NCBI RefSeq assembly: GCF_049634645.1 | Contig: NC_134715.1 | Span: forward strand, 71,864,001-71,928,000 | Direction of reading: 5' to 3' | DNA: 64,000 nucleotides | Origin: Pelodiscus sinensis | Lineage: Eukaryota > Chordata > Testudines > Trionychidae | Shown: positions 30,940-43,034 of the stretch, one piece after another | Layout: each line of letters opens with the position of its first letter | Numbering within the stretch: position 1 is the stretch's first letter | Made by a program: the position numbers and the translations under genes | The notes under the pieces: model-generated | What the model was told of the DNA's origin: nothing | What the model saw: only the letters and a program-made list of their open reading frames with translations | The model's database searches: none

Positions 30940-32985
30940 AATCCCAAATGAATCAGAGTGTACCATAGAATCTCTATGGATTGAAAAGCCATGCTTGACC
31001 AATAAAAGCAATGAAGCAGGAATGTACCTCTGAGCACCTGAACAGGATAGTGATGGTGACTGACACGGTTGGGGAAATTAGAGAGGTTAGAAATTCAGAA
31101 AACACAACAATGGGGAATTTCAACTACCCTTTTAGTGTTTGGGTATTTGTTGCTAGGGAAAGGATGAGAGAGAACATTTCTAGACAAAATAAAATATTGC
31201 TTCATGGAGCCGCCTATTCTGGAACCTCCCCCAGGGGAGTGGCAATTCTTGATTTAGCCCTAAGGCAGTATAGGATGCATGCCAAGAGAGACATATATTT
31301 ATATTGTGGTTCTGTTAGGGAGTGGCTCAGCTATGTCCAATGTCCTTATGGGGATAAATTGTAAGAGAAATCACCACAGTATCATAAACGCCCAAAAGAG
31401 GAACAATGCAAACTTGAGAAAGCTAGGTATGCAGAAATTTATAATAAACATTGACAAGGAGGAAACGCCTGCAAACTGCATAAATACCATTTATAAACCC
31501 CATGTGTAGGTTCAAACTACATGTGTAGACAAAATGAAAAAACAGAACCCAATATTAAGACCAAATACAAATAAAAATAAATTAAAACAACCTACTCCAC
31601 TATGATGAGCCAGAAGAGCAATTCATGTAGTTATAGGCAAAAGGAACCCTTTAAAATTGGAAACCAAATCCTACCGAGGAAAATAAAGGAGCATAAATTC
31701 TGGCAAGTAAAGTAGAAAAATACAATAAGACAATCCAAGAAAGAATTTGAAGAGCAACTAGTGAAGGACACACAAACTAACACCTTTTTAAACTTGCATA
31801 AGAACCAGGAAGGCCAACCAGTAGTTCAGGGGATCAGGAGTATTCAAGAAACACACAGCCATTCCAGAGAAGCTAAATGAATTTAGAGGATATAGGAAAA
31901 AATCCTCATACTTAAGAATTTATTTAAGTGACAAATTTGAGGAACTGTCCTGGATGGAAGCGTCAAGTAAAGGTGGTTTTGGAACAATTCAATAATTTAG
32001 ACAGCATAAGTCATCAGGACCAAATGGTATTTAACCAAGTGTGAGAAGGAACTCAAATATCAAACTGCAGAACTACTAATTAGGGCATGTAATCTATTGC
32101 TTATATCAATTTCTGTACTAAATGACTAGAAGGTAGCTAATGTAACACTACAGTTTTCTTTTTTTTTAAATCAGAGGAAATCCAGGCAATTATAAGATGG
32201 TGAATCTATTTTCAATACTTGACAAGGGTTTTAAACTATAGTAAAAATAAAGTTATCAGGCACATAGATAAAAATCATGTAGGAAGAATCAGCATGGCTT
32301 TTGTAAAATAAAATCATGCTTCCCCAATCTATTAGAATTCCTGATGGTATGATCATGAGGAATGAGGGAAATTCAGTTGACATAGTGTAGCTGGAGTTTT
32401 AGAAAGCTTGAGTACTGCATGGAGTTCTATTTGTTCCATCTCAAAAAAGATATATTAGAAGTGGAAAAGATGCAGAGAGAGGCAGTGGAAATAGAGATAC
32501 CTCTATGAAGGAGAGAGAATGGCTCTTTTTATGTTAAAAAGAAACAACTAAGAAGAAGTATGATAGATGTCTATAAAATCCTGAATGGCATGAAGGAAGT
32601 TACTAGGGAAAAGTTACTTACCCCTTTGCATAACCATAAGCCAAATGAAAGGAAGTACATCTTCACACAACAAAATCTGTGGAATTCATTCCCATGGGTT
32701 GTTGTAAAGGCCAGAAGTATAATTGAGTTAAAAATGAATCAGATATGTTAATGGAGCATAGGTCCATCCAAGGATATTAGCCAAGTTGGTCATGGATGCC
32801 TTGGATCTCCTTAAACCTATATCTGCCAGAAACTGGGGGAGGACAGCAGGATGAGGAACGTGCAAAATAACCCCATTCTATTTATTCCTTTTGAACGATC
32901 TAGCACTGAACACTGTCAGAGGCAGAATACTGGACTAGACAGATCCATTGGTCTGACCCAATATGCTATTCTTATGGTAAAGCAG
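30940..32985 (+). mobile_element. Old L3/CR1-type LINE, many stops and deletions
   Basis: It starts with an endonuclease-like stretch (CTIESLWIE, and MGNFNYP, the form of MGDFNYP), then the linker block SxIINAQKRNNANLRKLG (31350-31430). Decayed RT blocks follow (ANVTLQF; GKSCLTNL-like at 32290-32330; VDIV at 32365-32390). The RT core is deleted at about 32398, jumping to LEYCMEFY and KKDILEVEKMQREA. The 3' end is TCAGAGGCAGAATACTGGAC..GGTCTGACCCAATATG (32915-32970), an L3-like tail. Its decay is far greater than that of the 44-46 kb CR1. Confidence 0.6.
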
Positions 32986-33237
32986 GGATACATCAGAGTC
33001 CACTCAGTCCTGTTGCTGTCCTTTGACTATTCCTCCCCATAGAGTCTTCAGTCTGCCTTGTATCTTGCTAAAATGTCTCCAGAGGAAAGGAGCTAAGCCC
33101 ACTTAGAACCCTGGAGTCCGGTCCTGGCTATTTGCTAAATAGTGCATTTCCTAATGACTAGAGCGCTTTCATTTTTTGGGGAGCCTATAACTACCCAAAA
33201 TCCATGGATTATGTATAACCATGATGACTTCCTAAGT

Positions 33238-33435
33238 CAGAGGTGGAGAACCTTTTTTGGGATACCCTGACCCACACAAAAATCAGTCAGGTGGGGAACA
33301 GTGGGGGCTGGAGTGCCAGCACAGGCTCCCCAAGGCTCGGGTGGAGAAGCCCTGAGCCCTGGGGGTGGAGGGAGGGCAAATCCAGGCAAGCTGGGGATTG
33401 CATCTGGACCCTGGGCCTTAGGTTCCCCACCCCTG
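33238..33435. mobile_element. hAT MITE with perfect 8-bp target duplication
   Basis: The termini are CAGAGGTGGAGAACCTTTTT and GGTTCCCCACCCCTG (inverted). The target duplication TCCTAAGT is exact at 33230-33237 and 33436-33443, the 8-bp length expected of hAT. At 198 bp it is non-autonomous; the frame at 33243-33491 is not a gene. Confidence 0.93.
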
Positions 33436-33503
33436 TCCTAAGTGTCACTAGCGTATTTATGCATAGGGACCCTAAACCAATATTGGCATAGTGGCTGCTG
33501 TTA

Positions 33504-33991
33504 CAGGTTGGATCTCCCTTGTCCAGCACCCGCAGTACCTGACTGGTCCTGAACAAGGGGATTTGCTGAGTGAGGGGAGGTCCCTACCAACATGGCCTGT
33601 GCTGCCCCCGGCTAAGACTCCATCTAAGCCCCACTGCTGTCTGCTAGGCCATGGCTCCCCAGACTGGGGCTCCATGGCTTCTGTAGTTGCCACGGCTTCT
33701 GGGACTCTGCAGCTTCTGGGGCTCCCTCAGCTGCTGGGACTGAGGCTCCATGGCTGTCAGGACTCTGCAGCCATTGCCGGCACTCCACTACTGCCCAGCA
33801 GCAGAAGCCAGAACTCCCTGCTGCGCCCCCTCCCTCAACACGGGGCTCCTGGCTGAGTTGCGGCCCCCCCACTCCTGTCCTGTGGCCCACCCTCCTTATA
33901 CCTGTACTCTGAGGCCCAGGAACATCCATGGTCCTGCCAGACAACGGATGTTGTTGGACCAGAAAGTCCCGGTTAAGGGAGGTACAACCTG
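33504..33991. mobile_element. Tigger/pogo-type element inserted in an L3 LINE, TA duplication
   Basis: The ends CAGGTTGGATCTCCCTTGTC and GGTTAAGGGAGGTACAACCTG are inverted, with TA at 33502-33503 and 33992-33993. Removing it joins ATAGTGGCTGCTGTTA to GTGAGTGGTTCAGC, which matches the uninterrupted L3 copy around 31305-31335 (TTGTGGTTCTGTTAGGGAG). The interior is GC-rich and has no recognisable transposase. The frames on both strands at 33491-34016 are spurious. Confidence 0.85.
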
Positions 33992-33993
33992 TA

Positions 33994-34160
33994 GTGAGTG
34001 GTTCAGCTATGTTCAACCTCCTTATGGGGAAAAATTGCCAAAGAAATCACCATTATATCATAACTTCAAAAAGGGAAACTGCAAATTTGAGACAGCTAGT
34101 TAAATGGAAATTAGAATAAACATTCACAAGGAGAAAATGCCTGCAAACTGCAAATTTGCT
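33994..34160 (+). mobile_element. L3 LINE fragment, continuation after the Tigger
   Basis: GAGTGGTTCAGCTATGTTCA, CTTATGGGGA, AGAAATCACCA, ATAAACATTCACAAGGAG and GCCTGCAAACTGC align in order with 31316-31480 of the larger L3 copy. The peptide HNFKKGNCKFE is the linker block. The left part continues before the Tigger, at about 33444-33503. Confidence 0.75.
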
Positions 34161-34965
34161 TACATTGCTAAGCAAATTCAACTTGGGTAATCTCATTGGT
34201 GACCATCTTCATTTTCACCAATAGAAGGAATAGATCTCATGCCCCTGGTGTTTCTGATTTACATCATATTAGTAGTCTTATAAAACACTCCATAATTTGA
34301 TCTGTAGTGAAGTCTTTTTTTCTTTGGCTGATGTGCTTGGATCTTTTATGCAGAAAAAAGTGTTTGCTTTTTAGCACTCTTCTGCAAACAATGTTTGGGA
34401 AATATCACTCATTTTTATTTAATTCTCTGAATTTTAATAAGACACTGAGCATTAATATTTAAATTCACTTACAAAATTATTTTTTCATGGTAGTATTTGC
34501 TCAGTTTTATGACTAACTGAAGCTCAATACATTTGCATTTCAGGGAGCTCAGATGAATTAAGAACTCTTGTCTACCACTGTAAATGGAGTTCATTTAGAC
34601 TCATGTTCTATACAAAAGAGTCCCCAAAGACACCAAACAAACTACCAGAAACTGTGACTGATGATGAAGGCAGAATGAGAAGGCATTGTGAATCCTATGC
34701 AAAACTGTTACTCAGTAGGGATAGTTTTGTGCATTCATATGATGTTGCACTGACTTGACTGGAGTTAGTGCCACTAAAAGAGAATAAATAATCATTTCTA
34801 AATTGTGCAGTTTGCATAACCTTGGGCAATCAGTATTACATTGCTTAAAATCAAATTCATTTCCTCACAGATATATGCTGGTGTAATATTCTTGAGGGAT
34901 ATATACAGATGTCTTTTCTCACAATAACGTCAATTGGGATTATGTAAGGTATGAGATCTAGTCAG
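34161..34965. other. Unassigned AT-rich sequence
   Basis: No gene or clear repeat. A short MIR-like phrase (TAACCTTGGGCAATCAGTAT, about 34818) is too weak to assign. Confidence 0.35.
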
Positions 34966-34968
34966 TAT

Positions 34969-35406
34969 GGGCTGTGTCTACATTGGCACCCTTTTCCGGA
35001 AAAGGGATGCTAATGAGACACTTCGGAATTGCAAATGCCGCAGGGGATTTAAATATCCCCCATGGCATTTGCATGAACATGGCTGCCGCTTTTTTCCGGC
35101 TCGGGGTTTTGCCAGAGAAAAGCACCGATCTAGACGGGATTTTGCGGAAAATAAGCCCTTTTCCGGAAGATCTCTTATTCCTTCCTTTCAAGTAGGAATA
35201 AGGAATCTTTCGGAAAAGGGCTTATTTTCCACAAGATCCTGTCTAGACTGGTGCTTTTCTCTGGCAAAACCCCGAGCCGGAAAAAAGCGACAGCCATGTT
35301 CATGCAAATGCCATGGGGGATATTTAAATCCCCTGCGGCATTTGCAATTCCGAAGTGTCTCATTAGCATCCCTTTTCCGGAAAAGGGTGCCAATGTAGAC
35401 ACAGCC
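34969..35406. mobile_element. Complete near-perfect palindromic MITE
   Basis: The outer 20 bases (GGCTGTGTCTACATTGGCAC) are exactly complementary to the right end at 35387-35406. The mirror continues through CCTTTTCCGGAAAAGGGATG, GACACTTCGGAATTGCAAAT and GGATTTAAATATCC to an axis near 35188. TAT occurs at 34966-34968 and 35407-35409, a possible 3-bp duplication. The palindrome explains why almost the same protein is encoded from 34974 on the plus strand and from 35402 on the minus strand; neither is a gene. Same family as 1-399. Confidence 0.93.
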
Positions 35407-35409
35407 TAT

Positions 35410-36204
35410 ATGTGAGGATATCACAGTCTGCCCAAATTTCTTCATTTAAAATTAAATGCCAAACTGTTTTTTTCACTTTTAGTCCTAATCTTTTATTAGT
35501 CCTCGTACTCTTAAATAGCTGTGTTCTACCCCAGAAATATTTATATATAATTTTTTTATGTGGACAAGAGATCATATGTACTGTTTCTATAGTATATAAA
35601 GTGCTTTGGAATCCTTCAACTTAAAAGCAATTCTGTAAGTGAAACCCTTCTTCTAAGTGTTGGTGGGAAGAACAGGCTACGTTAAAGTCGCTAATGGTCC
35701 CTCTTGCAATCAATGGGTCTGTGCATGGAACAAGAAAATCTTGGCAGGTAATGAGAACAGAGTGAACTTGGGAAAACACCTGCTCCACACCCCATGGTAA
35801 CATTGGATGTAGTCCTTTAACTCAGTCTCCTATCTGCCCATGAGAGCATCAAATACATGTTACTTCCTTAGGGTATGTTAAGTTCAGAGTCAGTGGCAGC
35901 ATATTCCCAGCATCCTGAGGTTCATGAAGGAAGGTTTGTCTCCAGTACCTTGGGAGATGTTATCTGGTCCTCTTCTGAATCTCCACCACATAATCCAGCT
36001 AAGATGAGTTCATCTTTTAGTGGTTAGGTAGAAAATAACTCTCAGACATTCACCAGCAGAACTCTACAGTTCACTGAAGAAGTCTTCTGTGTTCCGGTCC
36101 ATTGAGGAGCTGCCCAAATTACTTGCAGTTGACTAATCCTTCATCTTCCCTTGGGCTGGAGAGTCTGTGACTAAGCAAGCCCTGATTACATCATGAACTG
36201 TACC
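35410..36204. other. Unassigned non-coding sequence
   Basis: Nothing recognisable on either strand; the minus frames are short. Confidence 0.35.
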
Positions 36205-36490
36205 TTAAACTAGAGTTGCCAACTTTGAATAGCACAAAATTTACACCGCTGCCCCTCCCCTTCTCTGAGGCTTTACCCCATGCTTACTCAACTTCCTCAA
36301 CATTGCTTACTCTCCCTCACTATTTCTGGATGGGTGTAGGAGAAGGCTCAGAACTAGAGCAGAGACTTGGGGTGTATGCTCTGGAAGAGGGCTCATTGTT
36401 GGGCAGAGAATTGAAGTACGGATGGGAATCAGGTTGTGTACTCCATCTGAGTGGTAGTTACCTCAGGCAGGGTCCTTATAAGAAGTAGGG
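36205..36490 (+). repeat. Possible dispersed repeat
   Basis: AGAGTTGCCAACTTTGAATA followed by TTACACCGCTGCCCCTCCCC, GGGTGTATGCTCTGG and CCTCAGGCAGGGTCC has the look of a dispersed non-coding repeat. No second copy is in this window, so this is only a suggestion. The open frame 36216-36488 has no recognisable domain. Confidence 0.3.
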
Positions 36491-38160
36491 AAGATAATGA
36501 CAGAAGACCTGCACGTAATAGAGGACAGTGCTCAGTTGAAACTGGAGAGAAGTGTGCATGAGCTGGTGGCAGGGATTTGAAATATTTCGTACTGGACTAA
36601 TGAAAGACACTATGAACTGAGGTTGGGGCCTGAAGGGCAGGATGCACCAAAGACTTCCATAAATGGGATTCCTTCTGGGAATTGTTTGAATTACTTTTCA
36701 GATTGAGATTCCTTAAAGGGCCTTGAAGAGAAAGCATGGTCCAGGGTTGTTGGAACAATTTTCATAGCAATTTTCATAGCCATGTATTGAGTGTTTATTA
36801 CTACTACAAGCCAGAGAGTACAGCAACACCACTAGCGTGGCTCCAGAGCCTGGGTGCCATGGTGCAATATCTGTCTGAGAGGGGTGTTCAAGTTACAATA
36901 AGAAGCCATCTCACTACAAGGATCTTCAATGGTAGGAAACCAATTTTAGAGATGACCTTTGTGTGTCAAGTAAAAACCTTTTCCTCCTATTACAGTTGAG
37001 TTTCACTAAACTAATTCTGAGTCTATAATGGCTGCCAAAGTGACACTAGAAAAATCTGAGGCAGAAAGCTTATGCAAATCTGTTTTGCTGAAGCTGCACT
37101 CCCCTTTTTCATGATGCATTGGGAGCAGAGAGCTCTTTATCATCAACTACTTGCCACAGGCTCACCTCACAGTAGAGGAATTACTGAACAGCAACGATCA
37201 TAAGTCTAGGCAATTTATGGTCCTGTGCACTCACAAAGGAAAACTACACAGGAGCACCTCTACTGCTTTTCACTGGTGGTCAATCTGTTGGATTTTTTCC
37301 CACATTGTGTTCGGTCAGCATCACATCCTAGAATGCTGGGGAGCCTGCCCAGGAAATGCACTGTGTTGAATCGGAACATTTCCTGAGGTCTTGAGCCCTG
37401 GTTCCCGTGTGTCCCATGCTTTCTCCTACTTTCTCTGTGGGTTTTTCTTGAGGGGACAGAGGTTGCTAAGTCCTTGTGTCTAGTTGGTGTTTGTGGACTG
37501 CTGGGACTGCTGTCTCTTCCTTTAGCTTGGGCTCTATTGGCAGAAGTTAATTGGTCCCAGAAATTATCTGCTCCCATCTGTTATCACCACTGACTTCCCA
37601 GGAAGCTTCTCATTTGTTTAGAAAATAAATCCCAGGGCTTTAATGGATATTTCACATGTTTAGACTCATGCGCATGCAATATTACAACTGTTCCTTCTTA
37701 GTATTTTCATTGGTCTGCATCTATTAACTTTACTATAAAATCTGTAGTAGGAAACCATATAGAACCAGAGTTGTCTGAGTTCTAAAAGATGTATAGTGAT
37801 CTACACCTACATAAATAGATGTTAGTGATAAAAGTGGCCTTAATAAAGCAATTTAAGAACTTCCTGGAATGTAGCAATACACACCACAGAACTATTAAGT
37901 GGCAGAGCTGCAGCTGTTGACCTATTGAAGTGAAAATTGTGCTCTTATGGGAAAATTGAATGTCAGGAGCTCTGATTAATTGAAGGAACAGGAGAAGATG
38001 CAGTGCTCAGTGCAAATGCTGTTGTTGCCATGATAGCAGCACTTACCTATTTATTAGAACTATTTGGAAAACTTCCTGTGGATTTTTTGGCAGAAATTTG
38101 TTTCTATTTTTCATAAAGCTCTGCTATTTATTCTGGCTTCGTTGTGATGATATCTGAGCA
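36491..38160. other. Unassigned non-coding sequence
   Basis: No gene or named repeat seen. A 12-bp direct repeat (AATTTTCATAGC twice, about 36760-36785) is the only notable structure. Frames at 36736-36999, 37151-37369 and 37260-37577 lack motifs. Confidence 0.35.
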
Positions 38161-38260
38161 ACCTGGGCCTGATCCAATGCTTAGTGAAGTCAGTGGGAGT
38201 TCTTCTGCCCATCAATGTAGGGAAATAGACTTAATGGGCTTTGGATTGGGCTCTTGTCCC
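38161..38260. repeat. Short palindromic repeat (CCTGATCCAA type)
   Basis: GGGCCTGATCCAATGCTTAG..CAGTGGGAG at the left is loosely mirrored by TTAATGGGCTTTGGATTGGG at the right. It looks like an old foldback element common in amniote genomes. Confidence 0.4.
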
Positions 38261-39787
38261 TATGCACCTGCCATTACTCCATAATTACTAATGATGGGTA
38301 TAATTTTCCACTACCTCTGTCTCTGTTCAGCTGCTCTTGTACCATATGTGCATGCTTTTTGCTCTGCCTTCTTTAGTGACTCAGATCCGTGAGCTACTGA
38401 ATACCTCTTTGTCCCTGTATAATTTTGTGGGATAGTGTGGTGCCCAACACCTTGAAACACTGGGCCCCTTAAATTAAAACATTTTTTCAGGTCTTTGCTG
38501 GTGATTTTTACAAGTGGTTTGTCTCTTCCCCATTGGATTCTTCTCTTCTGTTCCTTGTGTTCCAGTTTCCATTTTGTTATTGTGGTAGTCTCTTGTCTCT
38601 ATTCCTCTTCTTTATCTTTCTTTCCATCATAAAGGATAAAAGAGGGATACAACAGTCATTTTATTTTGACTTACAACACAAAAGTAAGACATGAAGGGAC
38701 ACAGACTGAAATTTTACACAGTCTTTGTTCATCTGGGAGTTAAGAGAAATGTTAGCTTCTCTTACAAGGTGCTCTAGAGGACACTAAGTTCAAATACTCG
38801 TATTTGTGCTTCACAATAATTTCTATCAATCAAGTACATGTAAACCCAGAGCTGGATGAGCTTGGAGATAAATCTACCTGAGATGTAAGTTGCTCTCTTG
38901 CTTGCCAATTTCATAAATACACAGGGAAAGCTGATTTAAAGTCAACAGAGAATTTCAAAGTGGAAGAAAATTCTATGCCAGTAGGAAATGAGGTTTTCTT
39001 TTATATGAAGCACATATGTTAGAAGCAATTCAAGAGAAATGAGTTGATGTGATGCCAGTTACTTATGACAGGGATGTGATACATCAGAAGTAGGGAGGTT
39101 TATGGGGAATATAGTGAAGCAAAGTGTGAGGTGTGGACAAATAAGCAATCATTCCATAAAAGCTGAGAACTGATCACCATTCTGAAGCCAGGTAGGACAT
39201 ATGCTGCTGAGTATTAGTTGCAGATATGAAGGGAAAACTTAGCCAGTATGGATGTGATAGTGTCCAGAGCTTTTGTGAAATTAGTTAATTTTTAATTCCA
39301 TTTCCTCTTAGTATTTTCTCCTTCTAGTTCCCAGTTCTATTGAGGTGTCTGGAATACCATGGGATTAGCTAGTAAAAGCCTACAGAGTGATGGACATTTC
39401 ACAAGGAAGCCCTAAAATTGGTTGGATTGAGATGTAGAGAGAGGCTATGACCCCACAGATTTGACCTGCAATTTCCTTCAGATTAGAATAGTCTGAAGAG
39501 AAGTTTTGCAGAAAAGTCAGGAGTGATTAGGGAAGCCCAGAGCAGAATATTAAAGATGGATAGATGAAATGTAATGAAAACATACTATTATTCCACTGTT
39601 AGACATGGGGATGAAATATCCCCGAACTAAAAATGAGCACTGATTACAATTCAGAGGAATATGTGGTGAAAAAATTGGCACTCATCTCTTTTCCTATGAT
39701 GTCAAACACAATGGAGGCCTCAAAAATGACTACCTTTTCCTGCAGATACAATGTTGCTGAAGACATCATCATTTACTGGACTGACTT
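38261..39787. other. Unassigned sequence with one paralogous segment
   Basis: No gene seen. The stretch 39520-39625 (TTAGGGAAGCCCAGAGCAG, ATAGATGAAAT, CTACTGTTAG-like CCACTGTTAG, GGGATGAAATATCC) recurs at 49455-49560, so it belongs to an old repeat of unknown type. Confidence 0.4.
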
Positions 39788-39885
39788 TCATCGATAAAAC
39801 ACAAATTGGTCCAATAAAATATGCTCTCTCACCCATCTGGTTTATCTAATAACCTGTGCCCAACATGGCTACAACAACACACAAC
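39788..39885 (+). repeat. Repeat tail with PLE-like ending
   Basis: ACAAATTGGTCCAATAAAATATG, CTCACCCATCTGG, TCTAATAACC and CCAACATGGCTACAACAACAC form a recognisable repeat tail. The final AACATGGCTAC resembles the AACACGGCTAC end of the PLEs near 28 kb, so a third PLE subfamily is possible. Confidence 0.35.
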
Positions 39886-41051
39886 ACCTTTCTTTGGTTA
39901 TATGGGGTGCTGCTGTTTAAATTTGGTGATCTAAACACTGCAATAAGGTAAATATCAAGAGATAGTAAACTCTTTCAGGAGTCAAACTATAGCAGGTATT
40001 GATCTTCATGTTTAGTATATAGTTTAGGTGGCAGGGATTAGTGAACAATATATAAATGTATAAGAAATTATGAAATCCAACCCCCTTCTCCTCCAAAAAT
40101 GTCCTATGCAGAACTAGGTAAGCTATTCATAGGGGATAAATTGTCAGGTAAATTTCAGCCTAGTTTGTGAATTTTCTGAATAAACTTTGATTTTTTTCAA
40201 TTTTTATAAATTTATAATCAGTTTATCTCAAAGTGCGTGTGCAAAGAGCTTAAACACATCAAGGCATGTTGCAATAATAATCATTCTCTTTTTCTGGAAA
40301 AACTTGACATTTATTTGAAAATGAGAAATTACAACCCTACAGTAAGACAGAGACTGTACAAGCTAGATTCCACTGACATCACAAAACGAATCCATAAATT
40401 GTTCTGTAATTCTCTATTGAGAGGTAGCTTGACTATGTCTGATTCTCTTACTTATTTAAATGGGAAAGGAGGATGAGAAGAGTTCAATGAAATGTTTAAT
40501 TTTGCATTAAACTTTAATGTACATATATTGTACACTCTACAAAATCTATATGTCCTCAATGTATTGAGTATTTACATGTGTTCAGTTTAGGTCTGAGTAG
40601 GTTTTTTGCCTTTTTTTTTTTTTTTTGGAAGCAGAGTTTTTTAGTTTGGGCCCTTCTTTATAAAAGTCTTTCGATAAGCCAAGAAAAGATCATTGTAAAA
40701 TTAGAGTAATTATGCACACAGAAGTAAAGAATAATGAAGAGCATTTCAGTTATGTTCATTTGTTTAAAACTGTCTTCTACTTTAGATACTTTTCTCATGA
40801 ATTCCATCTATTTGAAAACCAGTCACACACAGTGTTAATATGTGTTGGTAGCAGCATAAATGACTAGCCCATCACTCTGGAAATTAATACATTTCTGAGG
40901 GTTCTTCCTTGGATGGTTAAAATAGCATATAATACTCTCGTGAGCCACGCTGTTCTCTCCCCACGCTCCTCATCCTGCAGATCAAAAAGACTTTGTTTAA
41001 ACTTCATCAAGGTTCAAGATTACTGTTGTTCTGTGATATTTATATGATCAT
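39886..41051. other. Unassigned AT-rich sequence with a poly-T run
   Basis: The frame 40237-40476 (79 codons, CCNNNHSLFLEKLDIYLKM..) is not recognised. A T-run lies near 40610-40626. Confidence 0.35.
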
Positions 41052-41054
41052 TAA

Positions 41055-41302
41055 GGGTATGTCTACACTACCCCGCATGAGGAGTAACGGTAGTTCGAAC
41101 TAGGAAGCCTAGTTCGAACTACCTAGTTCGTGCCCCGTGTAGCCGCGCTGCACGGGGTTCGAACCAGCGAGGTTTTAAAAATGGCAGCTCCCCACTTATG
41201 CAAATGAAGCCCGGGAAATTCAAATCCCGGGCTTCATTTGCAAGTGCGGTATGCCTACATTATCCTCCTAGTTCGAACTAGCGGGGTAGTGTAGACATAC
41301 CC
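41055..41302. mobile_element. Complete short Harbinger-type MITE, TAA duplication
   Basis: It is flanked by TAA at 41052-41054 and 41303-41305. The termini GGGTATGTCTACACTACCCC and GGGGTAGTGTAGACATACCC are perfect complements over 20 bp. It contains CATGAGGAGTAACGG, repeated GTTCGAACTA blocks and a CCCGGGAAATTCAAATCCCGGG hairpin (41209-41230). At 248 bp it is the cleanest small element in the window. Confidence 0.95.
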
Positions 41303-41669
41303 TAACATTTTCAAATATGCATAATTACTTTATTTACATCTTTCATTGCCAAGTTCAAATTGTGTGGGGAAAATAAAAATCAGTGTACTGACCTGATTCA
41401 ACTATCCAGAGGACTCTGACTACCTGTAGTAGAAAATCAACCAGGAATGGGGCATAGCAGTGTGATCTGCCTGAAATATTTGCCCTGTTGTGCTGTCTAC
41501 AGTATTTTCTTTGTGATACTTTTTTAATTTTTAAACTTTCACCCAATTAAAAACATTTCAAACCCAGAATGTCCTTTTCACCCAACCCGAGGCATGAGAA
41601 GACTATTACAGCACTGCTGACTGCTTGCTGGTTAATCTTTTTGTGCAGGTTGGAGACTAAACTCCAACT

Positions 41670-42780
41670 GGTTAAGTGTTGATCTTTACTATACGCTCTG
41701 TCACTTTCTGCATATAGTTTCTGTATACATTTTTCCATACAGGAGGCTGTATCATGATAGTAAGATTTTGTGATTTTTTCTTCTGACTCTGATAGAACTG
41801 GTGTCTAACAATCTTGATGTCCTTTCTGATTGTGGTATCTGTTGGCATTGTACAATCAAGTACAATTTTACCTGGGGTGCAGCTGGCATTCTGTGTTTGA
41901 GCTTTTGCCATCACTTTCTTCAGTATGTGATCATATCCTCCCTGAGTTGATGCTGCTATTATCATACCATCTGCTATTCATACAGATGCCTGCAATACTT
42001 CCAGATGTTTCATTTATTCTTTTGTAGAAACTTCCCTAGTTGACTTGATCCAAATGGTAGACAGACAAACTTGATTCTGCTCTAGGATGTATTGACTCTG
42101 GTATCTAATGTTACTAACCAATAGCCATCTTTTTCAAATAATATCGTGAATACTCTCTTATGAGCAAGTTGGCACTGGACATCTGATGTTGTGGGGGCTG
42201 AGTAATGATGCCTGAGATTAGCCTTATTAATGTCCCTGGGATGCAAACAACTCCTTATTGCTGCCACTTTTCCTTAGTTATGACCAAGCTGTTACCCCAT
42301 CGAATGGGTGATTTCTCTTTGGCTATGATACCTTTCCTCTTTTAAATGCCTTTGAGTGCATCTCTGGGTCTGTCACTACAAAGGGTTTACTTCAGCAACC
42401 GTGTATGACAGAGATGACTAATAGGCATATATATATGTGATGATTTTCATGGAACTCTTCTAGTCTCCTGAAAACTTCTGAGTATTGTGCAATCAGTTCT
42501 TTAGTGCTGGGTTCCTTGGTGTGCAGCAAGCTTCTTTTGCATATTAGGCTTAGCAGTGTGAAAATTTCCCAGTCAAACAATGGTGATATAGATAATGATA
42601 AGCTGAAGGCTGTCCTTATCCTTGCTGCTATTAGTATGCATTCTCCTTCAAAGTCCATCGTGGAAAGTCCATCTGCTATAAGCATCACATCGGCCTATTA
42701 TCACAATGGGCCTGGTTATATCCTTTTCAAAAAGTGAATTAGTAACACATTAGCTCTAGTTCCAGTATGAGATTTTTTTT
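41670..42780 (-). pseudogene. Gypsy protease/reverse transcriptase, frameshifted
   Basis: Protease active-site remnant HTGTRANVLLIHF (usual DTGAxxNVLP). Then TKELIAQYSEVFRRLEEFH before the RT, CLHPRDINKANLRHHYSAP (usual CLDPRDLNKAI.R.HY..P), a VFTILFEKDGYWLVTLDT block, and IAASTQGGYDHILKKVMAKA with CTPGKIVLDC after the missing YxDD region. The order and spacing match Ty3/gypsy pol. Multiple frameshifts exclude function. Confidence 0.72.
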
Positions 42781-42810
42781 TTAGGTATTTTCTTTATATT
42801 AGCATAGATT

Positions 42811-42864
42811 ATATGGTTCTCCTGAGTGCCCTTTGCAATATGGTTCTCCTGAGTGCCCTTTGCA
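42811..42864 (+). repeat. Perfect 27-bp tandem duplication
   Basis: ATATGGTTCTCCTGAGTGCC followed by CTTTGCA occurs twice back to back (42811-42837 and 42838-42864) without a mismatch. It lies in the protease end of the gypsy remnant and must be much younger than the element's other decay. Confidence 0.95.
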
Positions 42865-43034
42865 ATGTCTATTACCCTGGATGAGATTGCTCACATTCTA
42901 GTTTAGCCAGAGATTTGTTGCTTTGTCATTTGGGTTGGTTTGTTCTATACGCAGAATAGTGAAATGACATATATGGAAAATTAAATCAAAGTCTGTGCAA
43001 ACTCTGATGGATGCATTTTACTGCAATATGCACG

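Noticed and set aside
30395..31037. Possible CpG-island promoter with 107-168 codon frames
   Set aside because: No TSS-like element, exon or conserved peptide was visible; the tract ends abruptly at a LINE and could equally be a repeat.
34974..35402. Apparently conserved proteins encoded on both strands
   Set aside because: The near-identity is a consequence of the palindromic MITE; the frames read terminal and subterminal repeat sequence.
36216..36488. 90-codon frame as a small protein
   Set aside because: No recognisable motif, and the surrounding phrases resemble a dispersed non-coding repeat.
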